Source: Hydrogenophaga crocea (GTDB taxonomy: Bacteria > Pseudomonadota > Gammaproteobacteria > Burkholderiales > Burkholderiaceae_C). Taken from it: a DNA stretch of 64,000 bases. A program made the position numbers and the translations under genes. The DNA lies in contig NZ_CP049989.1 in the NCBI RefSeq assembly GCF_011388215.1, forward strand, positions 1,054,001 to 1,118,000, written 5' to 3'. This document shows, piece by piece, positions 1 through 8,115 of the stretch. Positions within the stretch are counted from its first letter, which is position 1. The number at the start of each line of letters is the position of its first letter. Under the pieces are notes generated by a model. The model made no database searches and had not been told where the DNA came from. It saw only the letters and a program-made list of their open reading frames with translations.

Positions 1-1
1 C

Positions 2-574
2 GAGCGCTTTGCCACCGCCGATTGTTCAGCGCGGCGCTGGGCCGAAGGCCTGCTGGCGCTGCGCCGCATCTGCCGCCACGCCGGCCTCACCGAAACCGCG
101 AAATGGGGCCACCCCTGCTACATGCACGCGGGCCGCAACATCGCGCTCATTGGCGCCCTGCGCGGTGATTTCAGGCTGGTGTTCTTCAACGCCGCGCTCA
201 TGCAAGACCCCGAAGGCGTGCTGCAGCGCCTGGGCGCCAACACGCGCCACGCCGACATGCTGCCGTTCACCGATGCCGCGCAAGTGGCCGAACGCGAGGC
301 CGTGATCAGCGCCTACCTGCGCGAAGCCATGGGCTACGCCGAGGCGGGCCTGCTGCCGCCCAAGGAGGTGCATGCCATCGAACTGCCCCCCGAACTCGTG
401 GACGCGCTCGACGCCGACCCCGAACTGGCCGAAGCTTTTCACCGCCTCACGCCGGGCAGGCAGCGCAGCTACGTGATCCACCTGGGCTCGGCCAAGACAT
501 CGACCACGCGGGTGGCGCGGATTGAGCGGATGCGGGGGAGGGTGTTGGAGGGGAAGGGGGTGAATGAGAGGTGA
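2..574 (+). CDS. YdeI/OmdA-family protein, 5' partial
   Basis: The open frame enters from the left edge, so the N-terminus is missing; the visible part is about 190 residues. It reads as a YdeI-type protein: an N-terminal DUF1801-like part (TAKWGHPCYMHAGRNIALIG) and a C-terminal OmdA-like part (LTPGRQRSYV... followed by a Lys/Arg-rich end, TTRVARIERMRGR). The family is annotated as bacteriocin-protection or OmpD-associated, but its biochemical role is poorly defined, so I give no reaction. GC content is high, like the core genes further right. The next gene starts about 200 bases downstream, and I see no terminator or promoter between them. Confidence 0.75.
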   Translation, partial: ERFATADCSARRWAEGLLALRRICRHAGLTETAKWGHPCYMHAGRNIALIGALRGDFRLVFFNAALMQDPEGVLQRLGANTRHADMLPFTDAAQVAEREAVISAYLREAMGYAEAGLLPPKEVHAIELPPELVDALDADPELAEAFHRLTPGRQRSYVIHLGSAKTSTTRVARIERMRGRVLEGKGVNER

Positions 575-777
575 GGGGGATGGGGGCTAGGTCAGGGCTT
601 TCGATTACGGTGCTTGATAGGCGGCTACAGACTGAAGTCGGACGCTGGTCAACGACGGCTTTGTTGCCTCCGAGTGCGACGCGGATCCTGTGGCCGCGGC
701 AGTTTCAGCCGTCTCTTTGGAGCAGCGCCCGCCCTTGCCGAGGCATCGGCGAAAATGAACAAACAACAAGGGGAGCT

Positions 778-1446
778 ATGGAGAACAAGATTCCATTCAC
801 CAGCTACGACTTTTGGGCGTACCTGTCGGCAGGCTTCCTGTTCCTGTTCATCGCTGACCTAGTGGCCGGCACAGGACTGCTCGCTCGCGACAGCTGGACC
901 GTCGTGCAAGGCGTGGTGGCCGTGTCGGCCGCGTATGCAGTGGGCCAGCTCGTCGCAAGTCTGTCCTCCTTGGTGTTCGAGCGCCTCCTTGTTGGCAAGC
1001 TGCTCGGCTATCCGCGGAACGTGTTGTTCGGCCAACCAAGGGCATGGGCGTGGGTGCGGCAGCTAATGCCCGGTTACTTCTCGGCTCTCCCTGATCAGAC
1101 ACGGAAAGCAGCACTCGATAGGGGCAAGGCAACCGGCATTACGAGCCCCGGTGAGGGCTTGTTCTGGGCAGCGTTCGCCAATGCTCGTGCAACGCCTGTC
1201 GTTATGAGCCGCCTCGACAACTTTCTAAACCTCTACGGTTTCTGCCGAAACACTGCTCTCGTCGCCTTCGTGGACGCAGGGCTACTCTATTGGTCATACC
1301 GCTGGGGCAACGGACCTGACGAGCGGTTGTATTGGTCGTTGGCCGCCACCGCCGTCGGCGTCGGCATGACGTTCCGCTACCTGAAGTTCTACAGGCACTA
1401 CGCGGTGGAAGTGTTCACGTCCTTTGCTCACAGCAAGGAGAGCTGA
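778..1446 (+). CDS. predicted four-segment membrane protein, unknown function
   Basis: 222 residues. I start at the ATG at 778 because an AGGGGAG ribosome site sits just upstream; the frame is open further upstream, but that part is arginine-rich and unlike a protein. Hydrophobic segments lie near residues 12-32 (FWAYLSAGFLFLFIADLV), 40-65, about 160-178 (TALVAFVDAGLLYWSY) and 185-205, with a polar cytosolic-looking region between pairs. I do not recognise the family. The stop codon is 2 bases before the start of the MBL-fold gene, whose ribosome site lies inside this gene, so the two are almost certainly one operon. Base composition is visibly less GC-rich than the neighbouring genes, which suggests acquisition by transfer. 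Confidence 0.7.
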   Translation: MENKIPFTSYDFWAYLSAGFLFLFIADLVAGTGLLARDSWTVVQGVVAVSAAYAVGQLVASLSSLVFERLLVGKLLGYPRNVLFGQPRAWAWVRQLMPGYFSALPDQTRKAALDRGKATGITSPGEGLFWAAFANARATPVVMSRLDNFLNLYGFCRNTALVAFVDAGLLYWSYRWGNGPDERLYWSLAATAVGVGMTFRYLKFYRHYAVEVFTSFAHSKES

Positions 1447-1448
1447 TA

Positions 1449-2303
1449 GTGCTACCACTTCACGATGGCGCGCTTCAAATCTTCAACGTAGAGCACGGCG
1501 CGTGCGCGCTTTTGACGATGCCGCCGGCGGGCAATTGCCACCGCATTCTCATCGACTGCGGCCACAACGCATCGACGCAGTGGTATCCCGGGCCTCATCT
1601 GAAACAGCTGGGCGTCACGGAGTTGCAGTTGATGGTCATCACCAACTACGATGAAGACCACGTCTCCGGCTTCAGGAACCTGATTGAGCAGGGCATCAAT
1701 GTCCACAGAATTCTGCGGAATCCTGCGGTGACTCCCGCAACTATCTCGCACCTAAAGAGTGAGGACGGCATGGGCCGAGGAATTGACGCGCTCGTGCGAG
1801 TCCTGACGCACTTCCCGCAGTTGGATGTCGCTGGCACCCAATTCCCTCTGCCCAACGGTGTCAGCGTAGAGTGGTTTTGGAACCCCTACCCCTACTTCGA
1901 TGATGAAAACAACCTGAGCTTAGTCGTCGTCCTTGACGTCTACGGCTTCAAGTTCATGTTTCCGGGCGATATGGAGAAGCGTGGCTTCCGCAACCTGCTA
2001 AACACCAACGCGCGGTTCAGAGCTATCGTCTGCGAGGTGAACGTGCTGGTCGCAGCGCATCACGGCAGGGACAACGGCATTTGCGAAGAGATGTTCGACA
2101 ACTGGGGATGTCGCCCGAAGCTGGTGGTCATTTCGGACGACTATAAGCAGCACGCGACGCAGGAGACTACTAATTACTACGGCAGTAAGGCACAGGGCAT
2201 TACGGGTTTCCGCCGCGACCAGGGTCTTCGGCGCGTGCTGACCACCCGCAGCGATGGCGAACTGATGTTCTCGTTTCAGAACGGGTACTGCATTGTGAGC
2301 TAA
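1449..2303 (+). CDS. ComEC-like metallo-beta-lactamase-fold protein
   Basis: 284 residues from a GTG at 1449 that is preceded by AAGGAGAG at good spacing. The order of motifs is that of the MBL domain of ComEC/Rec2-type proteins: LIDCGH near residue 34, TNYDEDH at 65-71 in place of the usual SHxHxDH, NNLSLVV at 154-160, FPGD at 171-174 and AAHHG at 202-206. The first two metal-binding histidines of the HxHxDH motif are replaced (N and D), while the D-H pair, GD and HHG are kept. Metal content and activity are therefore uncertain. It has no signal peptide and no membrane segment. Its partner is the membrane protein immediately upstream. Nuclease or hydrolase activity is inference from the fold only. 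Confidence 0.75.
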   Translation: MLPLHDGALQIFNVEHGACALLTMPPAGNCHRILIDCGHNASTQWYPGPHLKQLGVTELQLMVITNYDEDHVSGFRNLIEQGINVHRILRNPAVTPATISHLKSEDGMGRGIDALVRVLTHFPQLDVAGTQFPLPNGVSVEWFWNPYPYFDDENNLSLVVVLDVYGFKFMFPGDMEKRGFRNLLNTNARFRAIVCEVNVLVAAHHGRDNGICEEMFDNWGCRPKLVVISDDYKQHATQETTNYYGSKAQGITGFRRDQGLRRVLTTRSDGELMFSFQNGYCIVS

Positions 2304-2361
2304 AGGGAAATGACCCACCGAAGCGCCCCCTGGTGGACGCGCCCTTGCGAGGGCGTCCGAC

Positions 2362-2553
2362 TCAGGCTTCCAGGTCATCCGGGACGATGAGTTGCAGGCA
2401 GCCCAGGTCGAGGTTAATGTTGCCACCGCAAAGGAACGCGGCCGTGATGAGCTTCTCGACAGCGGTATCGTTAGAGTGGCCGACCATGACGAACTTGGCC
2501 GTGGAGCCGAATTTGAACAAGCTGCCGGTCTGTCACTCAGTTGGTTGCGGCAT
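2362..2553 (-). pseudogene. short remnant interrupted by an in-frame TGA
   Basis: On the minus strand an ATG at 2553 opens a frame that meets TGA at 2533-2535 after six codons, then stays open for 56 residues to a stop at 2362. The translated part is protein-like (FKFGSTAKFVMVGHSNDTAVEKLITAAFL, acidic end VPDDLEA). Either this is a degraded gene or a short gene that starts internally, for example at a TTG near 2520. I do not recognise the family. It lies between two unrelated genes in a region of mixed composition. A GC-rich hairpin (GGACG arm near 2334, CGTCC arm near 2356) without a T run lies just beyond the stop. Confidence 0.35.
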
Positions 2554-2672
2554 CTCTCCGCGACGAGGTCGCATGCCGCGCATGCTCCCCTATGACAGCT
2601 TTCGGGAAGGCGATTGACCGGCGTGGTTGTCCGCTCTCGCTGCATAGCAGACAGCCAACAGTTGCAAAACTC

Positions 2673-3281
2673 TCAATCCGGCAACCCATACCTAACCCTC
2701 GCCCCCTCCAACGCCACCACCCCCGTCGCCTTCAACTGCTCCACCATCGCCCCCGCTTCCTCCTCCGACAACTTCGGCTGAAACCGCGACGCAATCGTGC
2801 CCATCAGCGTCTTGAGCGAAGCCGGCCGTTGTTTGCCCCGGTCGATCAGGTACTCGATCACGCGCGACAGCTTGTCGTCGTCGGGCAGTTGGGCCGGTGG
2901 TTTGGGTTGGAACAGCGGAATCTCCGCCACATCGCCCCAGCGATGCGCGTGCAAACCGTTCCTGCGCAATTGCTCCAGCAGCGGGTCCATGCCCGTGTCT
3001 TTGGCAATCACATGAAAGTAGGCCTAGGGCTCTTGCGTGCAGAGCGCGCCCAATTGGTAGGCCATGTGGAAGTCGAGCGCGTTCTTGCCGACGCCACCCA
3101 TCTTGATGACCTTGGCGTCGCTGCCCTTGGCCTGCAGCAATTCCACCAGGTCGTACTTCACCTTGCTTTGCGTGGCGCCCACGAACACCCACACCTTGAA
3201 CACCGATGGCGATAGGCGTGCCGCCAGATCGGGCTGCACGTTTTCGTAGTCGATGAGGACGTGATTGGTGGGCGTGGTCAC
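2673..3281 (-). pseudogene. NYN/PIN-like ribonuclease-domain gene with in-frame amber
   Basis: Read from ATG 3281, the frame gives an N-terminal NYN-type domain (HVLIDYENVQ near residue 7, then VWVFVG, KMGGVGKNALDFHMAYQLG) and stops at TAG, bases 3024-3026, codon 86. The same frame then continues without a break (AYFHVIAKDTGMDPLL...) to TGA at 2673, giving about 202 residues in total. The continuation matches what such proteins have next (FHVIAKDTG), so only one codon is wrong. NYN domains are metal-dependent RNases that use conserved acidic residues; D10, E12 and the downstream D of IAKDTG are all encoded. The C-terminal 110 residues resemble an OST-HTH-like or other helical region, but I cannot name it. 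Functional only with readthrough or if the amber is a sequence error. Confidence 0.7.
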
Positions 3282-3383
3282 CCCGGCTCCCTCCTTGTTC
3301 GCGTTGAAACGCGTTGTTACAGCGAGGCTAGCCGAAGGCCAAAAGCTTGTGGCGCGGTGTCATCCCTCATCGGGGGGATGTGC

Positions 3384-4601
3384 TCACGCCAACAAATCCC
3401 GCAGCCTGTGCGCCTGCCAGAACGCCGGCTCGTGCAGATCGCTGTGCCCCGCCTTGTGCACCACGCCGCCCGTGCCCGTCCACGTGGGCCGGTAGAGGTT
3501 GGTGCTTTGCAGGTGGTCGCTCTGTGTGCGGCCCTCGCCGCGTTGGCCGCCAACGCTGCCCATCACCTGCACGCTGTCGTGGTCTGAATAGACGTTGTGT
3601 TGCTGCTCGGTCTGGTGCGCGCTCGGCGGGCATTCGATGCGCGCCGGGGTGCCCAGCAGCACCAGGCGGCGCAGCCGCAGGGCGGGCTGCAGGGCCAGGG
3701 CGCGCATCACCACATTGCCGCCGTGGCTGTGCGCCACCACGTCGAGCAGGGGGCGCCCCATGGCCTGCCACCAATGCACGAAGTGTTCGGCGCCCACGCG
3801 GCGCGCGGCATCGCTGTTCTTGCCCGACCAGCTGAACTCATTGGGGTGGCCCACCAGATCGCTCACGCCCGCGCGGTGCAGGTGGTGCCACAGGCTGTCG
3901 GCGGGCGCCACGCCACCGGGCAGGCCGGCCGGGTCGCGCCACCAGTCGGTGTCGGCGGCCCAGGTGCCGTGCACGATCACGGTGTGTTTGAGGGTTTGCG
4001 CGCCGCGCTGCGCGGCGCTGGGCGCGGTCTGGTTGGAGGCGGCGGTGGCGCTTTGCCAGTGCCGGATCAGCATGAGGCTCACCCGCTGCAGCAGGGCCTC
4101 GCGGGCCTCGCCTTCGAGCGCTTCGAACACCGGGCGTGCGATCTGCTCCATGGCTGTGATGAGCGCGCTGCCTTGCTCATCTCCCCGCGCTTCCCGCCAG
4201 CGTATGCCGCTCACACTCGCATAGGCGTCGTGGCTGATGCGCGAGGCCAGCACGCGCGCGGTGGCCAGTTGCTGCAGGCGGTTGCCGGGGCAGAAGCTGT
4301 TGGCGTGCTCGATCAGTGAGCGCAGCGCAAAGCCGCACAGAAAGCAGGGCAGGGCGTCGGCGAGGCGCTCGTCGCGCAGCGCGCCCAGCGCTTGCGCGTG
4401 ATCGCGCAGGCGTGCATCGCGCTCGGCCGCCTGATCGCGGATGGACGCGTCACGCGGGTCGTCGTCCTCACGCGCCATGCGCGTGTCGTCATCGAAGCGG
4501 GCGCTGTGGTGGTCGTCAAAGCCGATGAAGTCCGGGTGTCGTTCGGCCATGGCCATCACATGCGCGTAGGCCTGGTCCAAAGCGGTGGTGGCGAATCCCA
4601 T
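3384..4601 (-). CDS. alpha/beta-hydrolase-fold (lipase-like) protein
   Basis: 405 residues, starting at ATG 4601 with GGGAGG eight bases upstream; the frame is open far beyond this, but that part is the shadow of the MFS gene. The N-terminal ~190 residues are polar and carry a cysteine cluster (CFLCGF and later SFCPGNR). From about residue 205 a hydrolase domain begins with HGTWAADTDWW, and a nucleophile-elbow-like VVAHSHGGNVVMRAL follows near residue 290 (GxSxG variant A-H-S-H-G). Later His/Asp candidates are in NVYSDHDSVQ and HKAGHSDLH. Substrate unknown. It is divergent from the MFS exporter gene, 108 bases away. Confidence 0.65.
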   Translation of the reverse strand: MGFATTALDQAYAHVMAMAERHPDFIGFDDHHSARFDDDTRMAREDDDPRDASIRDQAAERDARLRDHAQALGALRDERLADALPCFLCGFALRSLIEHANSFCPGNRLQQLATARVLASRISHDAYASVSGIRWREARGDEQGSALITAMEQIARPVFEALEGEAREALLQRVSLMLIRHWQSATAASNQTAPSAAQRGAQTLKHTVIVHGTWAADTDWWRDPAGLPGGVAPADSLWHHLHRAGVSDLVGHPNEFSWSGKNSDAARRVGAEHFVHWWQAMGRPLLDVVAHSHGGNVVMRALALQPALRLRRLVLLGTPARIECPPSAHQTEQQHNVYSDHDSVQVMGSVGGQRGEGRTQSDHLQSTNLYRPTWTGTGGVVHKAGHSDLHEPAFWQAHRLRDLLA

Positions 4602-4709
4602 GGTGTGGCCTCCCGGAGTCTGGTTGGCTCGCAGCCTAGCCGAACGCGAACGGCGTGGGTATGCCTGGGCATGGCCTGGGCCCTTGCAGCCCCCGGCGAC
4701 AATCCCCCC

Positions 4710-5918
4710 ATGCCTTCCCGTTCCTTCCTCCGCATGGCCCTGATCCTGGGCCTGATCTCGGCCATCGGCCCTTTCGCCATCGACATGTACTTGCCTGCGC
4801 TGCCCGAGATCGGGCGCGCGCTGAACGCGCCCGTGGGCGCGGTGCAGATGAGCCTCACGGCGTTCTTCATTGCCATTGGCGTGGGCCAGTTGTTGTACGG
4901 CCCGGTGTCCGACATGGTGGGCCGCAAGCCGCCGCTGTATTTCGGGCTGGGGCTGTTCGCGCTGGCCAGCGTGGGCTGCGCGCTGGCCTCGCAGATCGAG
5001 ACGCTGGTGGCCCTGCGTTTTCTGCAGGGCCTGGGCGCGGCCGCGGGCATGGCCATTCCGCGGGCCGTGGTGCGCGATCTGCACACCGGCACCGACGCGG
5101 CGCGCCTCATGTCCCTGCTGATGCTGGTGTTCAGCGTGTCGCCCATCCTCGCGCCGCTCGCGGGCAGTGCGGTGATCGCGCTGAGCGGCTGGCGCGCGGT
5201 GTTCTGGGCCGTGGGCCTGGCGGCGCTCGCGGGGCTGGCGATGGTGTACGCCACGCTGGCCGAAACCCGCACGCGCGAGCAGCGGCTCGAGAGCAGCCTG
5301 GGCAGCGCGCTGCGCGCCTACGGCGTACTGCTGCGCGATGCGCATTACCTGGGCTTGGTGGGCATTGGCAGCGCGGCGCTCGCGGGCTTCTTCGTGTTCC
5401 TCGCGGGCTCGCCCTTCGTGCTCATCAACCACTACGGGCTCACGCCCACGCAGTACAGCCTGGCCTTCTCGGTGAACGCGGTGGCCTTCATCGGCGCTTC
5501 GCAGTTCACCAGCCACCTGGGTCGGCGCTTCGGGCTGGTGCCCATGGTGAAGGTGGCGTCCACCGCATCGGCCGCGTTCAACGCCTTGCTGCTGGGCTAC
5601 TACCTGTTCGGGGGCGACCAGTTGCCGGTGTTGATTGCGCTCAATTTCATCGCGAGCGCGTTCATGGGGCTGGTGATTCCCACGGTGTCGGTGCTTGCGC
5701 TGGAAAAGCACGGGCCCATCGCGGGCACGGCGTCGGCGCTCATGGGCACGTTGCAGATGCTGGTGGGCGCGGTGGCCATGGGGGTGGTGGGCGCGTTCGC
5801 CAACGGCGCGCCGCTGCCCATGGTGGCGGGCATGGCCGCGGGCTCGCTCACGAGCTTCGCGCTCATGGGGCTCACGCTTCGGGCTCGGCGTCGAAATCGT
5901 CGGCCGGCGCCAACCTGA
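4710..5918 (+). CDS. Bcr/CflA-family drug efflux MFS transporter
   Basis: 402 residues with about twelve hydrophobic segments, the usual length for the Bcr/CflA branch of the major facilitator superfamily (proton-coupled export of drugs such as bicyclomycin or chloramphenicol, in the inner membrane). Typical features are the first helix with DMYLPALPEIG (residues 21-31), the loop motif GPVSDMVGRKP between helices 2 and 3, and the RFLQGLGAAAGM segment. The start ATG at 4710 has only a weak ribosome site. Its last 47 bases overlap the convergent SRAP gene. The substrate cannot be told from sequence. Confidence 0.85.
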   Translation: MPSRSFLRMALILGLISAIGPFAIDMYLPALPEIGRALNAPVGAVQMSLTAFFIAIGVGQLLYGPVSDMVGRKPPLYFGLGLFALASVGCALASQIETLVALRFLQGLGAAAGMAIPRAVVRDLHTGTDAARLMSLLMLVFSVSPILAPLAGSAVIALSGWRAVFWAVGLAALAGLAMVYATLAETRTREQRLESSLGSALRAYGVLLRDAHYLGLVGIGSAALAGFFVFLAGSPFVLINHYGLTPTQYSLAFSVNAVAFIGASQFTSHLGRRFGLVPMVKVASTASAAFNALLLGYYLFGGDQLPVLIALNFIASAFMGLVIPTVSVLALEKHGPIAGTASALMGTLQMLVGAVAMGVVGAFANGAPLPMVAGMAAGSLTSFALMGLTLRARRRNRRPAPT

Positions 5919-6564
5919 GCAGGGCCTGGGCCTGCGCCACGGTGCCGGCCAGCCACAGGTCCACGTCGCCGCGCTCGATGGGGATCACGCTGCGCTTGTC
6001 CTGCTGGTCGGCGGGCAGGGGCTGTTTGGTGGCCGGGTCGAGCTCGGGCTTGTGCATGCGGCCCATCAGCGGGTGGCCGTTGGCACCCAGCGTGAGCATG
6101 GTGTACGACTCGTGCGCCTCGCCGGTCTTGCGGTCGATCCAGCGGTGCCACAGGCCCGCCAGGCCCCAAGGCGCGCCGTCGGCGCGCTGGAAGCGCCACC
6201 ACACGTTGCGGCCGGTCTCCCAGTTGGGTTCGTAGAAGAGGGTGGCGGGCACGATGCAGCGTTGTCCGCGCGCCCACGCGTCCTTGAAGCTGGCCTTGCT
6301 GCGCATCTCTTCCGAGCGCGCGTTGTAGGTCGCGAACTTCACCTCCGGCGTGGCGGAAAACGGGGGGATCAGGCCCCAGCGGCCCACCACCAGTTCGCGG
6401 CTGTAGCCGGCGTCGTCGCGCGCGCGGCGAATGAAGGGGCCGGGCTGGCGCGGGTACAGCTCGCGCCCGAACACGGGGCGGATGAAGGCCTCGCTGTTGG
6501 CGCGGCCCAGGTGCCATTCGTCTTCGATCGCGGCCTGGGTGGGGGTGAGGTAGCGGGTGCACAT
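5872..6564 (-). CDS. SOS response-associated peptidase (SRAP/YedK/HMCES family)
   Basis: 230 residues. SRAP proteins crosslink to abasic sites in single-stranded DNA through Cys2. Here the start at 6564 gives M-C-T-R, so Cys2 is exactly placed, which fixes the start codon. Other conserved active-site residues are visible: YNARSE (Asn and Arg contacts with DNA), FYEPNW (catalytic Glu) and GRMHKPE (catalytic His). The protein acts in the cytoplasm in DNA damage tolerance. It is convergent with the MFS gene and overlaps its end by 47 bases. I see no LexA box upstream. Confidence 0.9.
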   Translation of the reverse strand: MCTRYLTPTQAAIEDEWHLGRANSEAFIRPVFGRELYPRQPGPFIRRARDDAGYSRELVVGRWGLIPPFSATPEVKFATYNARSEEMRSKASFKDAWARGQRCIVPATLFYEPNWETGRNVWWRFQRADGAPWGLAGLWHRWIDRKTGEAHESYTMLTLGANGHPLMGRMHKPELDPATKQPLPADQQDKRSVIPIERGDVDLWLAGTVAQAQALLRLAPADDFDAEPEA

Positions 6565-6738
6565 GGGGTGATGCCGGGCGGACGGGGATTCTGCTGACGA
6601 TGCGCTGATTTGTACCGCCAGCCGATACTCCCCCGCCCAACGCCCGGCCCAATCGCCCCACAGAATCCGCCCGCCTGAGTCCGGACGACCGTCCCCAAGG
6701 CAGAGGGAGGCCCACATGGCTGCTGGAAGGGGCTGTTC

Positions 6739-7110
6739 GTGAACGGCCTGCTGCTTTTGTCTCTGGTTGCGTCATGCACCCTGGGTGCCATGCTGTCGTG
6801 CTGCCTGCTGCACAACCGGCCGCCGCCTTCGGGGGCCGGCCTGGGGCCCCATGTGCTGCACGCGGGCTGCGCCGACCTGATGACCGCCATGAACTGCCCC
6901 GCCTACGCCATCACCTGCCTCGCCGGCGCGGTGGTGCTGCTCGCCCATCCCTTGTCGGTGGTGCACCTGTGCGCCCTGGCGGGCGCGCCCCACAAGAGCC
7001 TGGGCCTGCTGGCCGCGCAAGGGCTGTTGCTGGCGCTGTTTGTGTGTTCGTTGGTGGTGCAGTTGTCGCCGCCGCGGGTGATGCGGGTGGACGAGGTGTT
7101 GCCGGGCTGA
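6739..7110 (+). CDS. small predicted membrane protein
   Basis: 123 residues from a GTG at 6739, preceded by GGAAGGGG. Three hydrophobic segments: residues 1-22 (LLLLSLVASCTLGAMLSCCLL), about 50-72 (YAITCLAGAVVLLAHPLSVVHL) and about 85-108 (LGLLAAQGLLLALFVCSLVV). It is rich in cysteine (seven residues), several inside membrane segments. I do not recognise a family. It lies between the divergent SRAP gene and the convergent pirin gene, so it is a single-gene unit. Confidence 0.5.
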   Translation: MNGLLLLSLVASCTLGAMLSCCLLHNRPPPSGAGLGPHVLHAGCADLMTAMNCPAYAITCLAGAVVLLAHPLSVVHLCALAGAPHKSLGLLAAQGLLLALFVCSLVVQLSPPRVMRVDEVLPG

Positions 7111-7129
7111 GCGCGCCGCGCCCCGCCGC

Positions 7130-8005
7130 TCAGGCGCTGGCCGCCATCTGCCCGAAGCGCCCGTTCTGGAAGTCGTGGAAGGCCTGGATGATTTCCTCGC
7201 GGGTGTTCATCACGAAGGGGCCGTGGCCCACCACAGGTTCGTCGATGGGCTCGCCGCCCAGGAACAGCAGCACGGCGTCGGTGCTGGCCTCGATGTCGAG
7301 CGCCTCGCCTTTGCGGCCCAATTGCACCAGTTGCGCGTCGCTGGCCTCGGCCTCGCCGTTCACCCGCACGCGGCCGCGCAGCACCACCAGCGCGGCGGTG
7401 TGGCCGTTCACCAGGGGCAGGCGGGTGCGCTGGCCCGCGTTCAGGCGCAGGTCCCACACGTCCATGGGCGTGTGGGTGCGCGCGGGGCCGGCGTGGCCCT
7501 GGTAGTCGCCGGCGATCACGCGCACGCGGCCCGCGCCGTCGGGCAGGGGCACCGAGGGGATGTCGGCGTCGAGGATGTTCTGGTAGCCGGGCGGCTGCAT
7601 CTTGCTGCGCGCGGGCAGGTTCACCCAGAGCTGCACCATTTCCAGCGGGCCGCCGCGGCGCGTGAATTCGGGCGAGTGGAATTCCTCGTGCAGGATGCCC
7701 GAGGCCGCGGTCATCCACTGCACGTCGCCGGGGCCGATGGTGCCGCCCGCGCCGGTGGAGTCGCGGTGCGCCACCTCGCCCTCGTACACGATGCTCACCG
7801 TCTCGAAGCCGCGGTGCGGGTGCACGCCCACGCCGCGCGGTTGCTGCGCGGGCGGAAATTGCGCGGGGCCGGCGTAATCGAGCAGCAGGAAGGGGCTCAG
7901 CGCGGCGCCGTGGTCGCCGTAGCTGAACAGCGAGCGCACGGGAAAACCGTCGCCCACCCAATGGGGGCGCGGTGCGTGGTGAACGGCCTGGATCGGCTTG
8001 AGCAT
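7130..8005 (-). CDS. pirin-family cupin protein
   Basis: 291 residues, normal for bacterial pirin. The N-terminal cupin keeps the iron ligands: GVHPHRGFETVSIVYEG (two His) near residue 58 and SGILHEEFH (His and Glu) near residue 105. A second, degenerate cupin and the pirin C-terminal domain (NTREEIIQAFHDFQNGRFG) follow. Some bacterial pirins have quercetinase activity and others regulate enzymes; nothing here distinguishes these. Start ATG 8005 is preceded by GGAGAG. It is probably monocistronic. Confidence 0.88.
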   Translation of the reverse strand: MLKPIQAVHHAPRPHWVGDGFPVRSLFSYGDHGAALSPFLLLDYAGPAQFPPAQQPRGVGVHPHRGFETVSIVYEGEVAHRDSTGAGGTIGPGDVQWMTAASGILHEEFHSPEFTRRGGPLEMVQLWVNLPARSKMQPPGYQNILDADIPSVPLPDGAGRVRVIAGDYQGHAGPARTHTPMDVWDLRLNAGQRTRLPLVNGHTAALVVLRGRVRVNGEAEASDAQLVQLGRKGEALDIEASTDAVLLFLGGEPIDEPVVGHGPFVMNTREEIIQAFHDFQNGRFGQMAASA

Positions 8006-8115
8006 GGGGCTTTCTCTCCGGTGAGCAGCCCCGGTGGCCAGGGCGAACACCGGAGCATATGGGGATGAAAACGCCCCTTCCAAGCCAGGGGTTCAGGCCG
8101 GCGTTGGGCCCGCGT

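Noticed and set aside
1449..2303. MBL-fold gene as an antibiotic beta-lactamase
   Set aside because: Motif spacing and the NxSLVV-GD-HHG series are those of the ComEC-type group, the HxHxDH motif is degenerate and there is no signal peptide.
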